A stretch of DNA of 64,000 bases from JAHEAO01 sp942492375 (GCA_942492375.1 CALOEL010000002.1:372001-436000), one strand, 5' to 3'. Positions 7,303-17,024 are shown, numbered from the stretch's first letter. Notes: generated by a model from the sequence alone, not told the origin. Numbers and translations are program-made.

Positions 7303-8294
7303 CGAAACGTTTCCAGGTGGTCGGCATCGGCAATGCGATGGTCGATGTGCTGTCGCATTGCGAGGATGTTTTCCTGGCCGAGAACGGCGTCGAGAAGGGC
7401 ATCATGCAGCTGATCGACATGGACCGCGCGGTCGAGCTTTACGGCCGCGTCGGCCCCTCGAAGGAAATCAGCGGCGGCTCTGCGGCCAATACCATCGCCG
7501 GCATCGCCCAGCTGAAGGGCCGCACCGCCTATGTCGGAAAGGTCAAGGACGACCAGTTGGGCGCGATCTTCGCGCATGACCTGCGCGCGCAGGGCGCGGT
7601 CTATGAAACCGCTTTGGCCAACAAGGCATCAGAGGCCGAGACCGGGCGCTGCCTGGTGTTGGTGACACCCGACGGCGAACGCTCGATGAACACCTATCTT
7701 GGCTGGTCGGAACATCTCGGCCCCGACGATATCGACGAGGACATGATGGCCGAGGCCGAATGGATCTTCCTCGAAGGCTACCGCTTCGACGGCCCCGACA
7801 GCCACGCCGCCTTCGCCAAGGCCATCGCCGCCACCAGGGGGGCAGGGGGCCGCGTCTCGGTCACCCTCTCGGACCCGTTCTGCATCGACCGCCACCGCGA
7901 CGCTTTCGCGAAGATGCTGCGCGAAGACGTGGACCTCCTGTTCGCCAACCGGGCCGAGATCAAGTCGATGTACGAGACCGAGGATTTCGACGCGGCACTC
8001 TCGGCCGCCGCCGCCGAGGTGGACTGCGTCGTCTGCACCGATTCCGAGAATGGCGCCTACATCATCAGGGGCGGCGATCGCTGGCACGTCCCGGCCTTTC
8101 CGACCAGGGTCGTCGATGCCACCGGCGCGGGCGACTTGTTCGCCGGTGCGTTCCTCTGGGGGCTGACCCATGGCTACGAACTCGAAACCTGCGGCCGCAT
8201 GGCCTGCCTCGCCGCCTCCGAGGTGATCAGCCATATCGGCGCGCGCCCCGAAGCCGATCTGTGCGCGCTGTTCCGGGACCGCGGTCTGCTCTGA
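7299..8294 (+). CDS. PfkB-family adenosine kinase
   Basis: A 331-residue ribokinase-fold sugar kinase. It starts MTKRFQVVGIGNAMVDVLSHCED, carries the PfkB N-terminal GGSAANTIAGIAQL signature, and ends with the anion-hole/catalytic motif DATGAGDLFAGAF (around residues 273-285), whose Asp is the general base. This subtype is annotated as adenosine kinase in alphaproteobacteria and would convert adenosine to AMP; other nucleosides remain possible. It overlaps the nth stop by 4 bp and ends 4 bp from the convergent DUF4386 gene. Confidence 0.88.
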   Translation: MTKRFQVVGIGNAMVDVLSHCEDVFLAENGVEKGIMQLIDMDRAVELYGRVGPSKEISGGSAANTIAGIAQLKGRTAYVGKVKDDQLGAIFAHDLRAQGAVYETALANKASEAETGRCLVLVTPDGERSMNTYLGWSEHLGPDDIDEDMMAEAEWIFLEGYRFDGPDSHAAFAKAIAATRGAGGRVSVTLSDPFCIDRHRDAFAKMLREDVDLLFANRAEIKSMYETEDFDAALSAAAAEVDCVVCTDSENGAYIIRGGDRWHVPAFPTRVVDATGAGDLFAGAFLWGLTHGYELETCGRMACLAASEVISHIGARPEADLCALFRDRGLL

Positions 8295-8298
8295 ACCG

Positions 8299-9021
8299 CT
8301 ACCTGGCCCGCGCCTCCTCGTCGCAGCGGCGCCATGCGAAGGCATTGACGCCCCGGATCAGCAGCCAGAGGCAGAAGGACAGTTCCGCGACCAGCGGTAC
8401 GGCATAGGCAGGCGCAAACGGGTCGACGAGGCCGGGCGCAAGGAAGCGCAGATAGCTGCCGGCCAGATAGACCACGCCCGCCGCCGCCACGAACACGCCA
8501 AGCACCGAAGGCAGGAACGGCGCCCGCCACAGCAGCCAGCCGGTCAGCAGGCTGCTGACACCGAAGAAGATCAGTCCCAGATCGTAGCCATGCCCGTGGA
8601 TCTGTGTCGCCAGCAGGGCCATCGCGTCGCTCTGCCGGCTGTCCAGTTCCGCCGCCGGGTCGAGGATCAGCAGCGCCGCATGGTGGTTCATCAGGTTGCT
8701 GCCGATGATGGCGGCCTGAACCAACCGGAACGCCGCGGCCATCAGCGCCAGCAAAGGGCTGACCGGACGCAGGATCGCGAACAGCAGGATCGCCAGCGCC
8801 ACATCGCAGACCGCCATCACCGAGTCGGCCGCGAAGGAAAGCCGGTAGCTGTCCGCATCGGCCAGTATCGCGCGGGCCGTGGCGGCGGGATCGCCCGGCA
8901 CGATCAGCGCAGAGCGGACGAAGACCTCGGACCAGATGCCGAGGACGATGATGATCAGATAGAGCAAGCCCGCCATCCGGGCATGGCTCTGCACCAGGGT
9001 CGGGGCGATCCATCGGGTCAT
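8299..9021 (-). CDS. DUF4386-type integral membrane protein
   Basis: A 240-residue polytopic protein with about six membrane segments, including MAGLLYLIIIVLGIWSEV, FAADSVMAVCDVALAILLFAIL, YDLGLIFFGVSSLLTGWLL and VPLVAELSFCLWLLIRGV. The opening ARMAGLLYLI and the central loop with RQSDAMALLATQIHGHGYDLGLIFFG resemble DUF4386 proteins, whose function is unknown. The start at 9021 is preceded by GGAG; an upstream in-frame extension lacks membrane-protein character. No operon partner is present. Confidence 0.78.
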   Translation of the reverse strand: MTRWIAPTLVQSHARMAGLLYLIIIVLGIWSEVFVRSALIVPGDPAATARAILADADSYRLSFAADSVMAVCDVALAILLFAILRPVSPLLALMAAAFRLVQAAIIGSNLMNHHAALLILDPAAELDSRQSDAMALLATQIHGHGYDLGLIFFGVSSLLTGWLLWRAPFLPSVLGVFVAAAGVVYLAGSYLRFLAPGLVDPFAPAYAVPLVAELSFCLWLLIRGVNAFAWRRCDEEARAR

Positions 9022-9236
9022 GACGGCTCCTGCATGATCGGCAACGGGCAGGAAACTAGCACATGCGTATCGCGCCAGGGAAGATCGGCCGCCCGGTCGC
9101 ATCCGCGGCGGGCGGAACGGACGGTGAGACGCCCCGCCCGTTTTGCCCGGGGACGGAGCGCCTGCTTCGCTGGCGGTCCGGCCTGACAGGCCGTCCGCCG
9201 GTAAACAGTCGCAGCCGATGGTTAACAAAACATGAA

Positions 9237-9253
9237 GATCCGGCCTCCGGATC
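9237..9253 (-). terminator. Hairpin at the end of the PAP2 gene
   Basis: Perfect arms GATCCGG (9237-9243) and CCGGATC (9247-9253) overlap the stop codon of the PAP2 gene. On the minus strand they are followed by TTCATGTTTTG, a weak T-tract. The rest of 9022-9236 shows no gene, only a small palindrome GGCCTG-A-CAGGCC at 9179-9191. Confidence 0.5.
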
Positions 9254-9950
9254 AGCCGTCCTTGGCTTCGGGCTCCATCTCGCCCCGCCGTTCCAGCCAG
9301 CGCGCCACGCCAAGGCAGAGCAGCGCCCAGGCAGCACCAGCGGCCCAGCCGGCAAGCACGTCGCTTGGCCAGTGCACGCCCAGATAGACCCGGCTGATCC
9401 CGACCGCGGCGGTCAGCAGCACTGCGACAGTCAGGAAATAAAGCTTGACCACCGCCCGGGGCGTGATCCGCGCCAGAAGTGCTGCCAACGTCAGATAGGT
9501 CACCGCCGCCATCATCGAATGGCCGCTCGGGAAGCTTGCGGTAAAAACCAGGCTGTCATACGGCACCAGGTCGGGCCGGGGTCGGTCGAAGAACCGCTTC
9601 GCGACCGTCGAAAGCCCCAGGCCACCGCCGACCGCGGCCAGCAGGAAGACCATCGTGCTGAAATGCCGCTGCAGCGCAAGGTAGCCGGCGACGATCAGCG
9701 TCATCAGGCCCAGCACCGCCACGCCGCCAAGCGCCGAGGCATCCCGCCCCATCTCTTCCAGCCAGTGCGGCCCGATCGGGTCCGAAACATCGCCCGGCGC
9801 CCGCATCGCCAGAAGCACCGCCTCATCGAAGGCATGGGTTTCGCCCTCGATCACCTCATCGGCGATGCCGAAGAACGCCCACAGCGCCGCCGCCAGAAGC
9901 AGCAGGATCAGGATCGATCCGGTTTCGAGATTGCGGCGCAGCCAGGTCAT
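9252..9950 (-). CDS. PAP2-family membrane phosphatase
   Basis: A 232-residue membrane protein of the PAP2/lipid phosphatase superfamily. All three active-site motifs are visible in order: KRFFDRPRP (motif 1), SFPSGHSMMA (motif 2, catalytic His) and SRVYLGVHWPSDVLAGW (motif 3, nucleophilic His). About five membrane segments surround them. The substrate is likely phosphatidate, undecaprenyl diphosphate or a similar lipid phosphate; the sequence does not discriminate. It lies 37 bp downstream of the sulfotransferase gene on the same strand, so the two may be cotranscribed. Confidence 0.9.
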   Translation of the reverse strand: MTWLRRNLETGSILILLLLAAALWAFFGIADEVIEGETHAFDEAVLLAMRAPGDVSDPIGPHWLEEMGRDASALGGVAVLGLMTLIVAGYLALQRHFSTMVFLLAAVGGGLGLSTVAKRFFDRPRPDLVPYDSLVFTASFPSGHSMMAAVTYLTLAALLARITPRAVVKLYFLTVAVLLTAAVGISRVYLGVHWPSDVLAGWAAGAAWALLCLGVARWLERRGEMEPEAKDG

Positions 9951-9987
9951 TCTTTCTGGAATTCTCGGTCTCGCAGGTTGGTTCCGG

Positions 9988-10791
9988 TCAATCCCCGAGC
10001 TTCTTGTGCACTTCCTCCAGGTCGATCTCTCCGACCGGCATCTTGTTGGCGGGATTGTCGATGTCGTAGCGGAACAGGTCGAAGTCCTTCTTGTACATCT
10101 CGCGCACCAGATGCATCGACAGGTCGTCGAAATACTCCTCGATCGGATGCGCGCGCTTCGGGCCGTGACCTTCGGATTCGTTGAACCGCGGCAGGGTTTC
10201 CAGATCGACCGGATGCGCGACCTCGGTTTTGTCGAGCACCCGCTTCATGCCCTCGTCGAATTTCTCGGTGAAGAAGATCGTGTCATAGGTGCCGCCGTTG
10301 ACGATATAGGTCGAGATATGCCCCGACATCGCCGACCAGTGGATGTCCGGCTCCATCGGGCGGCGCCAGCGCACGGTGTCGCGGGCGAACAGCAGGAACC
10401 GCCGGAAGCTGGCGATCTGGTCGAAATCGCCCTCGACCTCGATGCCGTATTTCTGGATCAGGAGCGGCACCAGGTTGCCGCGATAGCGCTTGCCGTTGCG
10501 CTGGATGCCGCAGATCTTGTCGAAGAAAGACGACAGGACCCGGCCATAGGGATTGCGCACCGAGGTGAAGGCATGGCCCTTGTGCTCCTTCACCGCCGCC
10601 GCGATCACTGGCTGGCTGTCGGGCAGGGCCCATTTGTGCAGCCCGTCGGTCGCGTCATGGATGTCGCCGTCGAAGAACTCGCCGTGATCCGAGTAATACA
10701 TGACCTGGCCGATGGTCGAGCAGGCGCATTTCGGCACCACGCGATACAGCATGCTTTCGCTCGTCGTCATCCAGGTGCCGGGAAAACCCAT
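9988..10791 (-). CDS. Sulfotransferase family 2 protein
   Basis: A 267-residue predicted PAPS-dependent sulfotransferase. The 5'-phosphosulfate loop is VPKCACSTIG (residues 19-28) and the 3'-phosphate motif is SVRNPYGRVLSSFFDK. This arrangement is that of the carbohydrate sulfotransferase (Sulfotransfer_2) group, so a surface glycan is the likely acceptor. The start at 10791 has AAGGA 9 bp upstream. A longer in-frame version (to 10860) would only add low-complexity residues. It is divergent from a glycosyltransferase gene 147 bp away, which suggests a shared role in decorating a surface polymer. Confidence 0.85.
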   Translation of the reverse strand: MGFPGTWMTTSESMLYRVVPKCACSTIGQVMYYSDHGEFFDGDIHDATDGLHKWALPDSQPVIAAAVKEHKGHAFTSVRNPYGRVLSSFFDKICGIQRNGKRYRGNLVPLLIQKYGIEVEGDFDQIASFRRFLLFARDTVRWRRPMEPDIHWSAMSGHISTYIVNGGTYDTIFFTEKFDEGMKRVLDKTEVAHPVDLETLPRFNESEGHGPKRAHPIEEYFDDLSMHLVREMYKKDFDLFRYDIDNPANKMPVGEIDLEEVHKKLGD

Positions 10792-10938
10792 CTGTGCCTG
10801 TCCTTCTTGTTTCGTCGCCTTCTGGCCTCTGCCGGGGGCAGAATTGCGCCGGAAAAGCAAAGAAACTCTGTCTTTTCAACGGTTCTTTACGTTATCTATG
10901 GCGAAATTCCGGCGGTTTGAAAGGTTTGGTTGCGGGAT

Positions 10939-12516
10939 ATGGCAAAAATCGCCTTCATTTTGCTGTGTCACAAGGATCCCGATGCGATCATCGACCAGGC
11001 TCGGCGGTTGACCGCCGCCGGCGACTGCATGGCGATCCATTTCGACGCCCGTGCGGACCGCGCGCATTTCGACAGGATCACCGCGGCGCTCCGGGACAAT
11101 CCGAACGTCACCTTCGCCCGCAGGCGGATCAAATGCGGCTGGGGGGAATGGTCGCTGGTGCAGGCCTCGCTTCTGGCGATCGAGGCGGCAGAGACCGCTT
11201 TTCCCCGCGCCACGCATTTCTACATGCTGTCGGGCGACTGCATGGCCATCAAGTCCGCCGAATACATCCACCGCTTCCTTGACGAGAATGACGCCGATTT
11301 CATCGAAAGCTTCGATTTCCTCGAAAGCGACTGGATCAAGACCGGGATCAGGGAAGAACGCCTGATCTACCGGCATTTCTTCAACGAGCGCGCCCGCAAA
11401 TGGCTGTTTTACGCCTCTATGGAATTGCAGCGCCGGCTCGGGCTTTCGCGCAAGGTGCCCTCGGACCTACAGATCATGATCGGCAGTCAATGGTGGTGCC
11501 TGCGCCGCCAGACGATCGAGCGCATTCTGGACTTCTCCCGCGACCGGCCCGACGTGATGCGGTTCTTCCGCACCACCTGGATTCCGGACGAGACGTTCTT
11601 CCAGACCCTCGTCCGCCACCTGATCCCGGAACGCGAAATCCGCACCCGCACGCTGACCTTCCTGATGTTCTCGGATTACGGGATGCCGGTGACGTTCTAC
11701 AACGATCACTACGACCTGCTGCTGTCGCAGGATTTCCTGTTCGCCCGCAAGGTTTCGCCCGGCGCGACCGAGCTGAAGCGCCGGCTGGGCGATCTTTTCG
11801 CAAGCGAAAAACTCGACTTCCACCTCTCGAACGAGGGCGAAAGCCTGTTCCGCTTCCTTACCAACCGGGGCCGAGAGGGCCGGCGGTTCGCGCCGCGGTT
11901 CTGGGAAACGGAATCGACCCTGGGCCGGGAACGCGAGCTGATGATCGTCTGCTGCAAGAAATGGCATGTCGCCAAGCGGCTTCTGCAGCAAATCGGGCAG
12001 GTCACGAATGTCCCGGCGCTGGAATATGTCTTCGACGAGGAAGCCGCCGCCCTTCCCGATCTGGGCGGCATCCAAGTGACCCTGGCGAAGCGCACGCGGC
12101 ATCGCCGGGCGCTGATGCGGATGCTGTTCGACTATTACGAAACCGACCGGCTGATCATCTGCCTCGACCCGAACAACATGGATCTCTTGCAGGATTTCTA
12201 CACCGACCGCTCGAAGACCAGCCTTCTGCAGATCGAATGCCGGTTCACCGATGACTACCTCGTCGGCCACGCCAAGCGCGTCGGTCTGGCCGGCGACGGC
12301 ACCAGCCGCGAAACCATAGAGCGGCTGCTGCCGACGATCCGCAGCGACGTCCATTTCGAATCCGACCGGATCCGCGATGCCGGTTTCCCCAACTTCCACC
12401 GGATCCGCGAAGCGGCCGATCCGTCCGAGAACGTCCTGCCGCTTTCGCTCTTTCTGGACATCACGCCGGACAAGGCGGATGAAATCGTTTCCGCCGAAAA
12501 CCTTTACGCCGATTGA
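10939..12516 (+). CDS. Core-2/I-branching-like glycosyltransferase with DUF5928-type C-terminal region
   Basis: A 525-residue protein. Residues 1 to about 290 look like the Core-2/I-branching beta-1,6-N-acetylglucosaminyltransferase fold: AFILLCHKDPDAI, CMAIHFDARAD, FYMLSGDCMAIKSAEYI, SQWWCLRRQTIERILDF and WIPDETFFQTLV. The C-terminal 230 residues (RELMIVCCKKWHVAKRLL, LIICLDPNNMDLLQDFY) form a second domain that in Rhodobacterales is annotated DUF5928. It probably adds a sugar to a surface glycan. A TTG at 10930 is in frame, but ATG 10939 (MAKIAFIL) is the natural start. The next gene begins 8 bp after its stop. Confidence 0.85.
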   Translation: MAKIAFILLCHKDPDAIIDQARRLTAAGDCMAIHFDARADRAHFDRITAALRDNPNVTFARRRIKCGWGEWSLVQASLLAIEAAETAFPRATHFYMLSGDCMAIKSAEYIHRFLDENDADFIESFDFLESDWIKTGIREERLIYRHFFNERARKWLFYASMELQRRLGLSRKVPSDLQIMIGSQWWCLRRQTIERILDFSRDRPDVMRFFRTTWIPDETFFQTLVRHLIPEREIRTRTLTFLMFSDYGMPVTFYNDHYDLLLSQDFLFARKVSPGATELKRRLGDLFASEKLDFHLSNEGESLFRFLTNRGREGRRFAPRFWETESTLGRERELMIVCCKKWHVAKRLLQQIGQVTNVPALEYVFDEEAAALPDLGGIQVTLAKRTRHRRALMRMLFDYYETDRLIICLDPNNMDLLQDFYTDRSKTSLLQIECRFTDDYLVGHAKRVGLAGDGTSRETIERLLPTIRSDVHFESDRIRDAGFPNFHRIREAADPSENVLPLSLFLDITPDKADEIVSAENLYAD

Positions 12517-12524
12517 GGACTGCC

Positions 12525-12896
12525 ATGGCCCATCACTATGACGACCAGAACATCTTCGCGAAGATCCTGCGCGGAGAGATCCCCAACGACACCGTTCTGG
12601 AAACCGACCACACGCTCGCCTTCCGCGATATCGCGCCGCAGGCGCCGCATCACGTGCTGGTGATCCCCAAGGGCGCCTATGCGACCTTCGACCATTTCGC
12701 GGCCGAGGCGAGCGATGCCGAGATCCTCGATTTCAACCGCAGCATCGGCGCGGTCTGCGAGCAGCTCGGCCTGACGCCGGGCGAGGGCTACCGGATGATC
12801 GCCAATGCCGGCAGGAACGGCGTGCAGGACGTGCCGCATCTGCATGTGCATATCCTGGGCGGCCGGGTGCTGGGCCGGATGCTGCCGCAGAGCTAG
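12525..12896 (+). CDS. HIT-family nucleotide-binding protein (HINT type)
   Basis: A 123-residue histidine-triad protein. The triad HLHVHILGG (H105-x-H107-x-H109) is intact, and the N-terminal FAKILRGEIPNDTVLETD and APHHVLVIPKG segments are typical of HINT-type purine nucleoside phosphoramidases. The natural substrate in bacteria is uncertain. ATG 12525 is preceded by GAGGA; a TTG 12 bp upstream is less likely. It follows the glycosyltransferase by 8 bp and is probably cotranscribed. Confidence 0.93.
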   Translation: MAHHYDDQNIFAKILRGEIPNDTVLETDHTLAFRDIAPQAPHHVLVIPKGAYATFDHFAAEASDAEILDFNRSIGAVCEQLGLTPGEGYRMIANAGRNGVQDVPHLHVHILGGRVLGRMLPQS

Positions 12897-13239
12897 GCGT
12901 CGCGCCGGACGCATCGGCCGGGACCGCCCCCGGCGGTGAAGCATCAGATGACGGCTTTGAGCCCAGAGGGACCGATGCTGCAAAGTGCATGGATGGCAGC
13001 TCTCGTCGATCGACCAAAACGTGACAGAATCAAACGCGGTTTTTCCAAGGGTTTATGGCACTAGGTTTCTCACCAATTTCGTTAGTGAGCCGAGCCGTGA
13101 CAAAGACCACCGTTTTGGGCTGGTTCGGTTTTCAGAGGGATATTGACATTCGACACTATCTCCAACTGAACCTCTGAGACATAGAGCCGACGATGTGCTA
13201 ACCTTCTCCTACTCTGAACCAAAACTTTAGGAGGAAAAA
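12897..13239. other. Gene-free AT-richer intergenic region upstream of the secreted orphan
   Basis: No credible ORF lies in these 343 bases. From about 13000 onwards the GC content falls well below that of the neighbours. A consensus -35 TTGACA occurs at 13143-13148, but the hexamer 17 bp later is a poor -10. A small inverted repeat CTCAC...GTGAG lies near 13069-13088. The composition change suggests the left edge of acquired DNA, but I see no clear direct repeat or integrase. Confidence 0.5.
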
Positions 13240-14112
13240 ATGCGATTACTTTTCGTCTCCGTTTTGGGAATAATGCTGGCCTTCACTGCCAGCCCGTCCT
13301 TCGCCGGAAAGTTGGGTCAATGCAAACGGTGCGTTACTGACTCTGGAATCGAAGCCCACCTGTGGTCGAAGGGCGCGTCTTTCGGGTTCTGCCAGTCCCT
13401 TGGCCTAAACGATGGAGGAGATGGGAACACAACACTCTGCGACGCACAGGCAGGCATCCACCGTTGGGAAGCCACCAATGACCCGTTTTCTAGGTGTGCT
13501 ACAAACAAGACAGATGGCCATACCGCTTGGGTTGGTGGGGAGAGGGATGATTTGGTTGTCATCAGCCCGACGGCCAACCTGAACGATGGTAACTTCTTCC
13601 GGGTTCAGGATGGTGAGAGATACCGGTGCGGACTGGATATGGCATCAGGAACGAACTTCACAGCCTTGAAGTTCGGAGACTACCGCGATCTCTTGAATAT
13701 TTATGTAAGGAACAGCAGTGGCGATTTCTTTCCCCGCATTCAGGATCGGTTGCAAGATGGACGCTATCACGCCCTAGAAGTGGTCGAAGATGCCGCCGCG
13801 TTGCTCATGGGTAACAACAAGGACATTCTCAGGCTGTACGGCGTGAAGAGTGACGGCCAGATTGTAGTGCGTGCGGCCTTCATCAACGATGGGCGCGGGC
13901 ACATTTTGAACAAGCTTGGAAACGATTTTGGGCTTACGTATGGCCGCAACAAGGATATCCAAGTTCGCTTCTGCTTCACCGGCACGAAGTGGATGTACGG
14001 GTACAATGGAATCGGCGCGCCCTATCCTAATTCTTGCACTGCGGACCTTACTTGGGAGGGATATACGCGCGATGTAATCCTGCGTGGTGTCGAAGAGCGA
14101 AACAAAGAGTAA
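13240..14112 (+). CDS. Secreted cysteine-rich protein of unknown function with internal repeats
   Basis: I do not recognise this 290-residue protein. A signal peptide (MRLLFVSVLGIMLAFTASPSFA, cleavage near residue 22) targets it to the periplasm or outside. The mature part has about eight cysteines (for example C28, C31, C51, C67, C86, C130, C245, C266), suggesting disulfides. A motif G-x-x-[KR]-D-[IL] recurs at residues 100, 146, 191 and 235 with 44-46 residue spacing. A DG[ER]-type turn follows about 25 residues after the first three. This suggests a four-unit beta-repeat such as a small propeller. The start has a strong GGAGG site. Base composition is lower in GC than neighbours, suggesting horizontal acquisition. 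A terminator follows at once. Confidence 0.8.
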   Translation: MRLLFVSVLGIMLAFTASPSFAGKLGQCKRCVTDSGIEAHLWSKGASFGFCQSLGLNDGGDGNTTLCDAQAGIHRWEATNDPFSRCATNKTDGHTAWVGGERDDLVVISPTANLNDGNFFRVQDGERYRCGLDMASGTNFTALKFGDYRDLLNIYVRNSSGDFFPRIQDRLQDGRYHALEVVEDAAALLMGNNKDILRLYGVKSDGQIVVRAAFINDGRGHILNKLGNDFGLTYGRNKDIQVRFCFTGTKWMYGYNGIGAPYPNSCTADLTWEGYTRDVILRGVEERNKE

Positions 14113-14117
14113 CTTAT

Positions 14118-14143
14118 GGCGGGTGAGACCTCACCCGCCTTTT
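14118..14143 (+). terminator. Rho-independent terminator of the secreted orphan gene
   Basis: Perfect 9-bp arms GGCGGGTGA (14118-14126) and TCACCCGCC (14131-14139) are followed by TTTT, 5 bp after the stop codon. Confidence 0.88.
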
Positions 14144-14502
14144 AAGCCATCTCCAAGCGTTTTGCGATGATGCTCACAATACACTTCAATTATACTGCGA
14201 GCCACTACTCGTACGTTTTTGACTGTGTCACAAACGACCGTTTGTGACACACTAAGATTGAGGTTCGTTAGGTGCCTACTTCCCGAAAACGGCCATTGCC
14301 GCTGCCGAGACCAAGTTCAACTTAGTCCCGCTCACCCGTCCTTGGCCGCCCCGCGCATAAGCCACCCGGCTCGGGCAATGCCGGCACCGCGACAGGCCGT
14401 TTTCCGCGGGCTATTTACCGTCATTCGCACCTAGTCCGCGTGACAGCGCGTCCAAGGCTTGGTAGCTAGGCGACACGACCGTTCGAGTGAAGGTGTTGAC
14501 CA
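14144..14502. other. Intergenic region between the orphan gene and rfbC
   Basis: These 359 bases show no convincing gene. The left half is AT-rich and contains the perfect palindrome at 14224-14251. The right half (from about 14310) returns to high GC, marking the probable right edge of the atypical patch. The rfbC Shine-Dalgarno AAGG (14490-14493) is at the very end. I found no recognisable promoter with confidence. Confidence 0.5.
14224..14251. repeat. Perfect 13+13 bp palindrome
   Basis: TGTGTCACAAACG (14224-14236) and its exact reverse complement CGTTTGTGACACA (14239-14251) are separated by AC. There is no T-tract, so it is not a typical terminator. A high-affinity operator or a recombination or processing site is possible. 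It lies between the secreted orphan and rfbC. Confidence 0.85.
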
Positions 14503-15072
14503 TTGAAGATCGAAAAGACCCGCCTGCCCGGAATCCTGATCCTGACGCCCGCCCGTCATGGCGATGAGCGGGGCTTCTTCTCGGAAAGCTGGAATCGCAA
14601 GCGGCTGGCCGAGGAAGGGCTCGATATCGATTTCGTGCAGGACAACCACTCGCTCTCCGCCGCCGTCGGCACGGTGCGCGGCCTGCATTTCCAGTCGCCG
14701 CCCCATGCCCAGGCCAAGCTGGTGCGCTGCGGCCGCGGGCGGCTCTTTGATGTCGCGGTGGACATCCGCCGCGGCTCGCCGACCTACGGGCAATGGACCG
14801 GGGTGGAACTGTCCTACGAGAACGGCAGGCAGCTTCTGGTGCCGGAAGGCTTCCTGCACGGCTTCGTCACCCGCGAGCCCGATACCGAGATCATCTACAA
14901 ATGCTCCGACTACTACGCCCCCGACTGCGACGGCGCGGTCAGGTTCGACGACCCGGCGATCGGCATCGACTGGGGCATCGACCCCGCAAAGGCGGTGATC
15001 TCGGACAAGGACCGCGACGCGCCTTTGCTCTCGGATTTCCGCTCTCCTTTCGTGCTGGAGGGCGCGGCATGA
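14503..15072 (+). CDS. rfbC: dTDP-4-dehydrorhamnose 3,5-epimerase
   Basis: A 189-residue cupin-fold epimerase, third enzyme of dTDP-L-rhamnose synthesis. The catalytic base is H62 in RGLHFQ; LVRCGRGRLFDVAVDIRRGSPTYGQW, LLVPEGFLHGF and YKCSDYYAPDCDGAVRFDDPAIGIDW are family signatures. The start is TTG at 14503: an in-frame TGA (14497-14499) lies 3 bp upstream and no ATG exists, while AAGG is correctly spaced. Its stop overlaps the ATG of rfbD (ATGA). It is the first gene of rfbC-D-B-A. Confidence 0.95.
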   Translation: MKIEKTRLPGILILTPARHGDERGFFSESWNRKRLAEEGLDIDFVQDNHSLSAAVGTVRGLHFQSPPHAQAKLVRCGRGRLFDVAVDIRRGSPTYGQWTGVELSYENGRQLLVPEGFLHGFVTREPDTEIIYKCSDYYAPDCDGAVRFDDPAIGIDWGIDPAKAVISDKDRDAPLLSDFRSPFVLEGAA

Positions 15073-15911
15073 CCATTCTCGTCTTCGGCAAGACCGGCCA
15101 GGTCGCCACCGCGCTGCAAGGGCAGGCCGATCTCCATGCGCTCGGCCGCGACGAGGCCGACCTGTCGCACCCCGATCAATGCGCCGCCGCGATCCGCCGG
15201 CTGAAACCCTCGGCTGTGATCAACGCCGCCGCCTATACCGCCGTCGACAAGGCCGAGATGGAGGAAGCGCTCGCCACCACGATCAACGGCGCCGCCCCCG
15301 GCGCAATGGCCGAGGCCTGCGCCGCGCTTGGCGTGCCGTTCCTGCATATCTCCACCGATTACGTCTTCAACGGCACCGGCGACCGCCCCTGGCTGCCCGG
15401 CGATGTGCCCAGCCCGCTCGGCGCCTATGGCCGCTCGAAGCTGGCGGGCGAAACCGCGATCCATGCCGCCGGCGGGCAATGGGCGGTGCTGCGCACCTCC
15501 TGGGTGTTCGCGGCGCATGGCACGAATTTCGTCAACACCATGCTGCGGCTCGGCGCGCAGCGCGACATCCTGCGCGTCGTCGATGACCAGATCGGCGGCC
15601 CCACCGCCGCCGCCGATATCGCCGCGGCGCTGCTGGCGATGGCCGGCCAGATGCAACAGGACAGCGCCAAGGGCGGCACCCACCACCTTGCCGGCAAACC
15701 TTCCGTCAGCTGGGCCGGCTTCGCGGCGGAAATCTTCGCCCAGGCCGGCATGGATGTGACCGTCACGCCGATCCCGGCCAGCGAATATCCCACCCCGGCG
15801 CAGCGCCCGGCGAATTCCCGGCTCGACTGCACCAGCCTGCAGCAGATGTTCGGCATCGCCCGGCCCGACTGGAAGGCCAGCCTCGCCAAAGTGCTGGCCG
15901 AACGGAATTGA
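15069..15911 (+). CDS. rfbD: dTDP-4-dehydrorhamnose reductase
   Basis: A 280-residue short-chain-dehydrogenase-fold reductase, last step to dTDP-L-rhamnose. The nucleotide-binding start is ILVFGKTGQVATAL. The catalytic pair is Y-x3-K in AYGRSKLAGE, with the preceding ISTDYVFNGTGDRPW. RTSWVFAAHGTNFVNTML and VVDDQIGGPT are highly typical. It overlaps rfbC by 4 bp and precedes rfbB by 69 bp. Confidence 0.95.
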   Translation: MTILVFGKTGQVATALQGQADLHALGRDEADLSHPDQCAAAIRRLKPSAVINAAAYTAVDKAEMEEALATTINGAAPGAMAEACAALGVPFLHISTDYVFNGTGDRPWLPGDVPSPLGAYGRSKLAGETAIHAAGGQWAVLRTSWVFAAHGTNFVNTMLRLGAQRDILRVVDDQIGGPTAAADIAAALLAMAGQMQQDSAKGGTHHLAGKPSVSWAGFAAEIFAQAGMDVTVTPIPASEYPTPAQRPANSRLDCTSLQQMFGIARPDWKASLAKVLAERN

Positions 15912-15980
15912 CCCCATGACGGCCATGATATCGTCAAACATGCCGGCCATCAGCACCGCATCGAAGGGAAGAACCGTCGA

Positions 15981-17024
<1,044 letters not shown>

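Noticed and set aside
13143..13171. Promoter for the secreted orphan (TTGACA at 13143)
   Set aside because: The -35 is perfect but no acceptable -10 lies 16-18 bp downstream, so it was not listed as a promoter.
14224..14251. A dif-like or tRNA-related integration site
   Set aside because: The palindrome is too perfect and has only a 2-bp centre, unlike the 6-bp centre of dif; no tRNA sequence or integrase was found nearby. Kept only as an unexplained palindrome.
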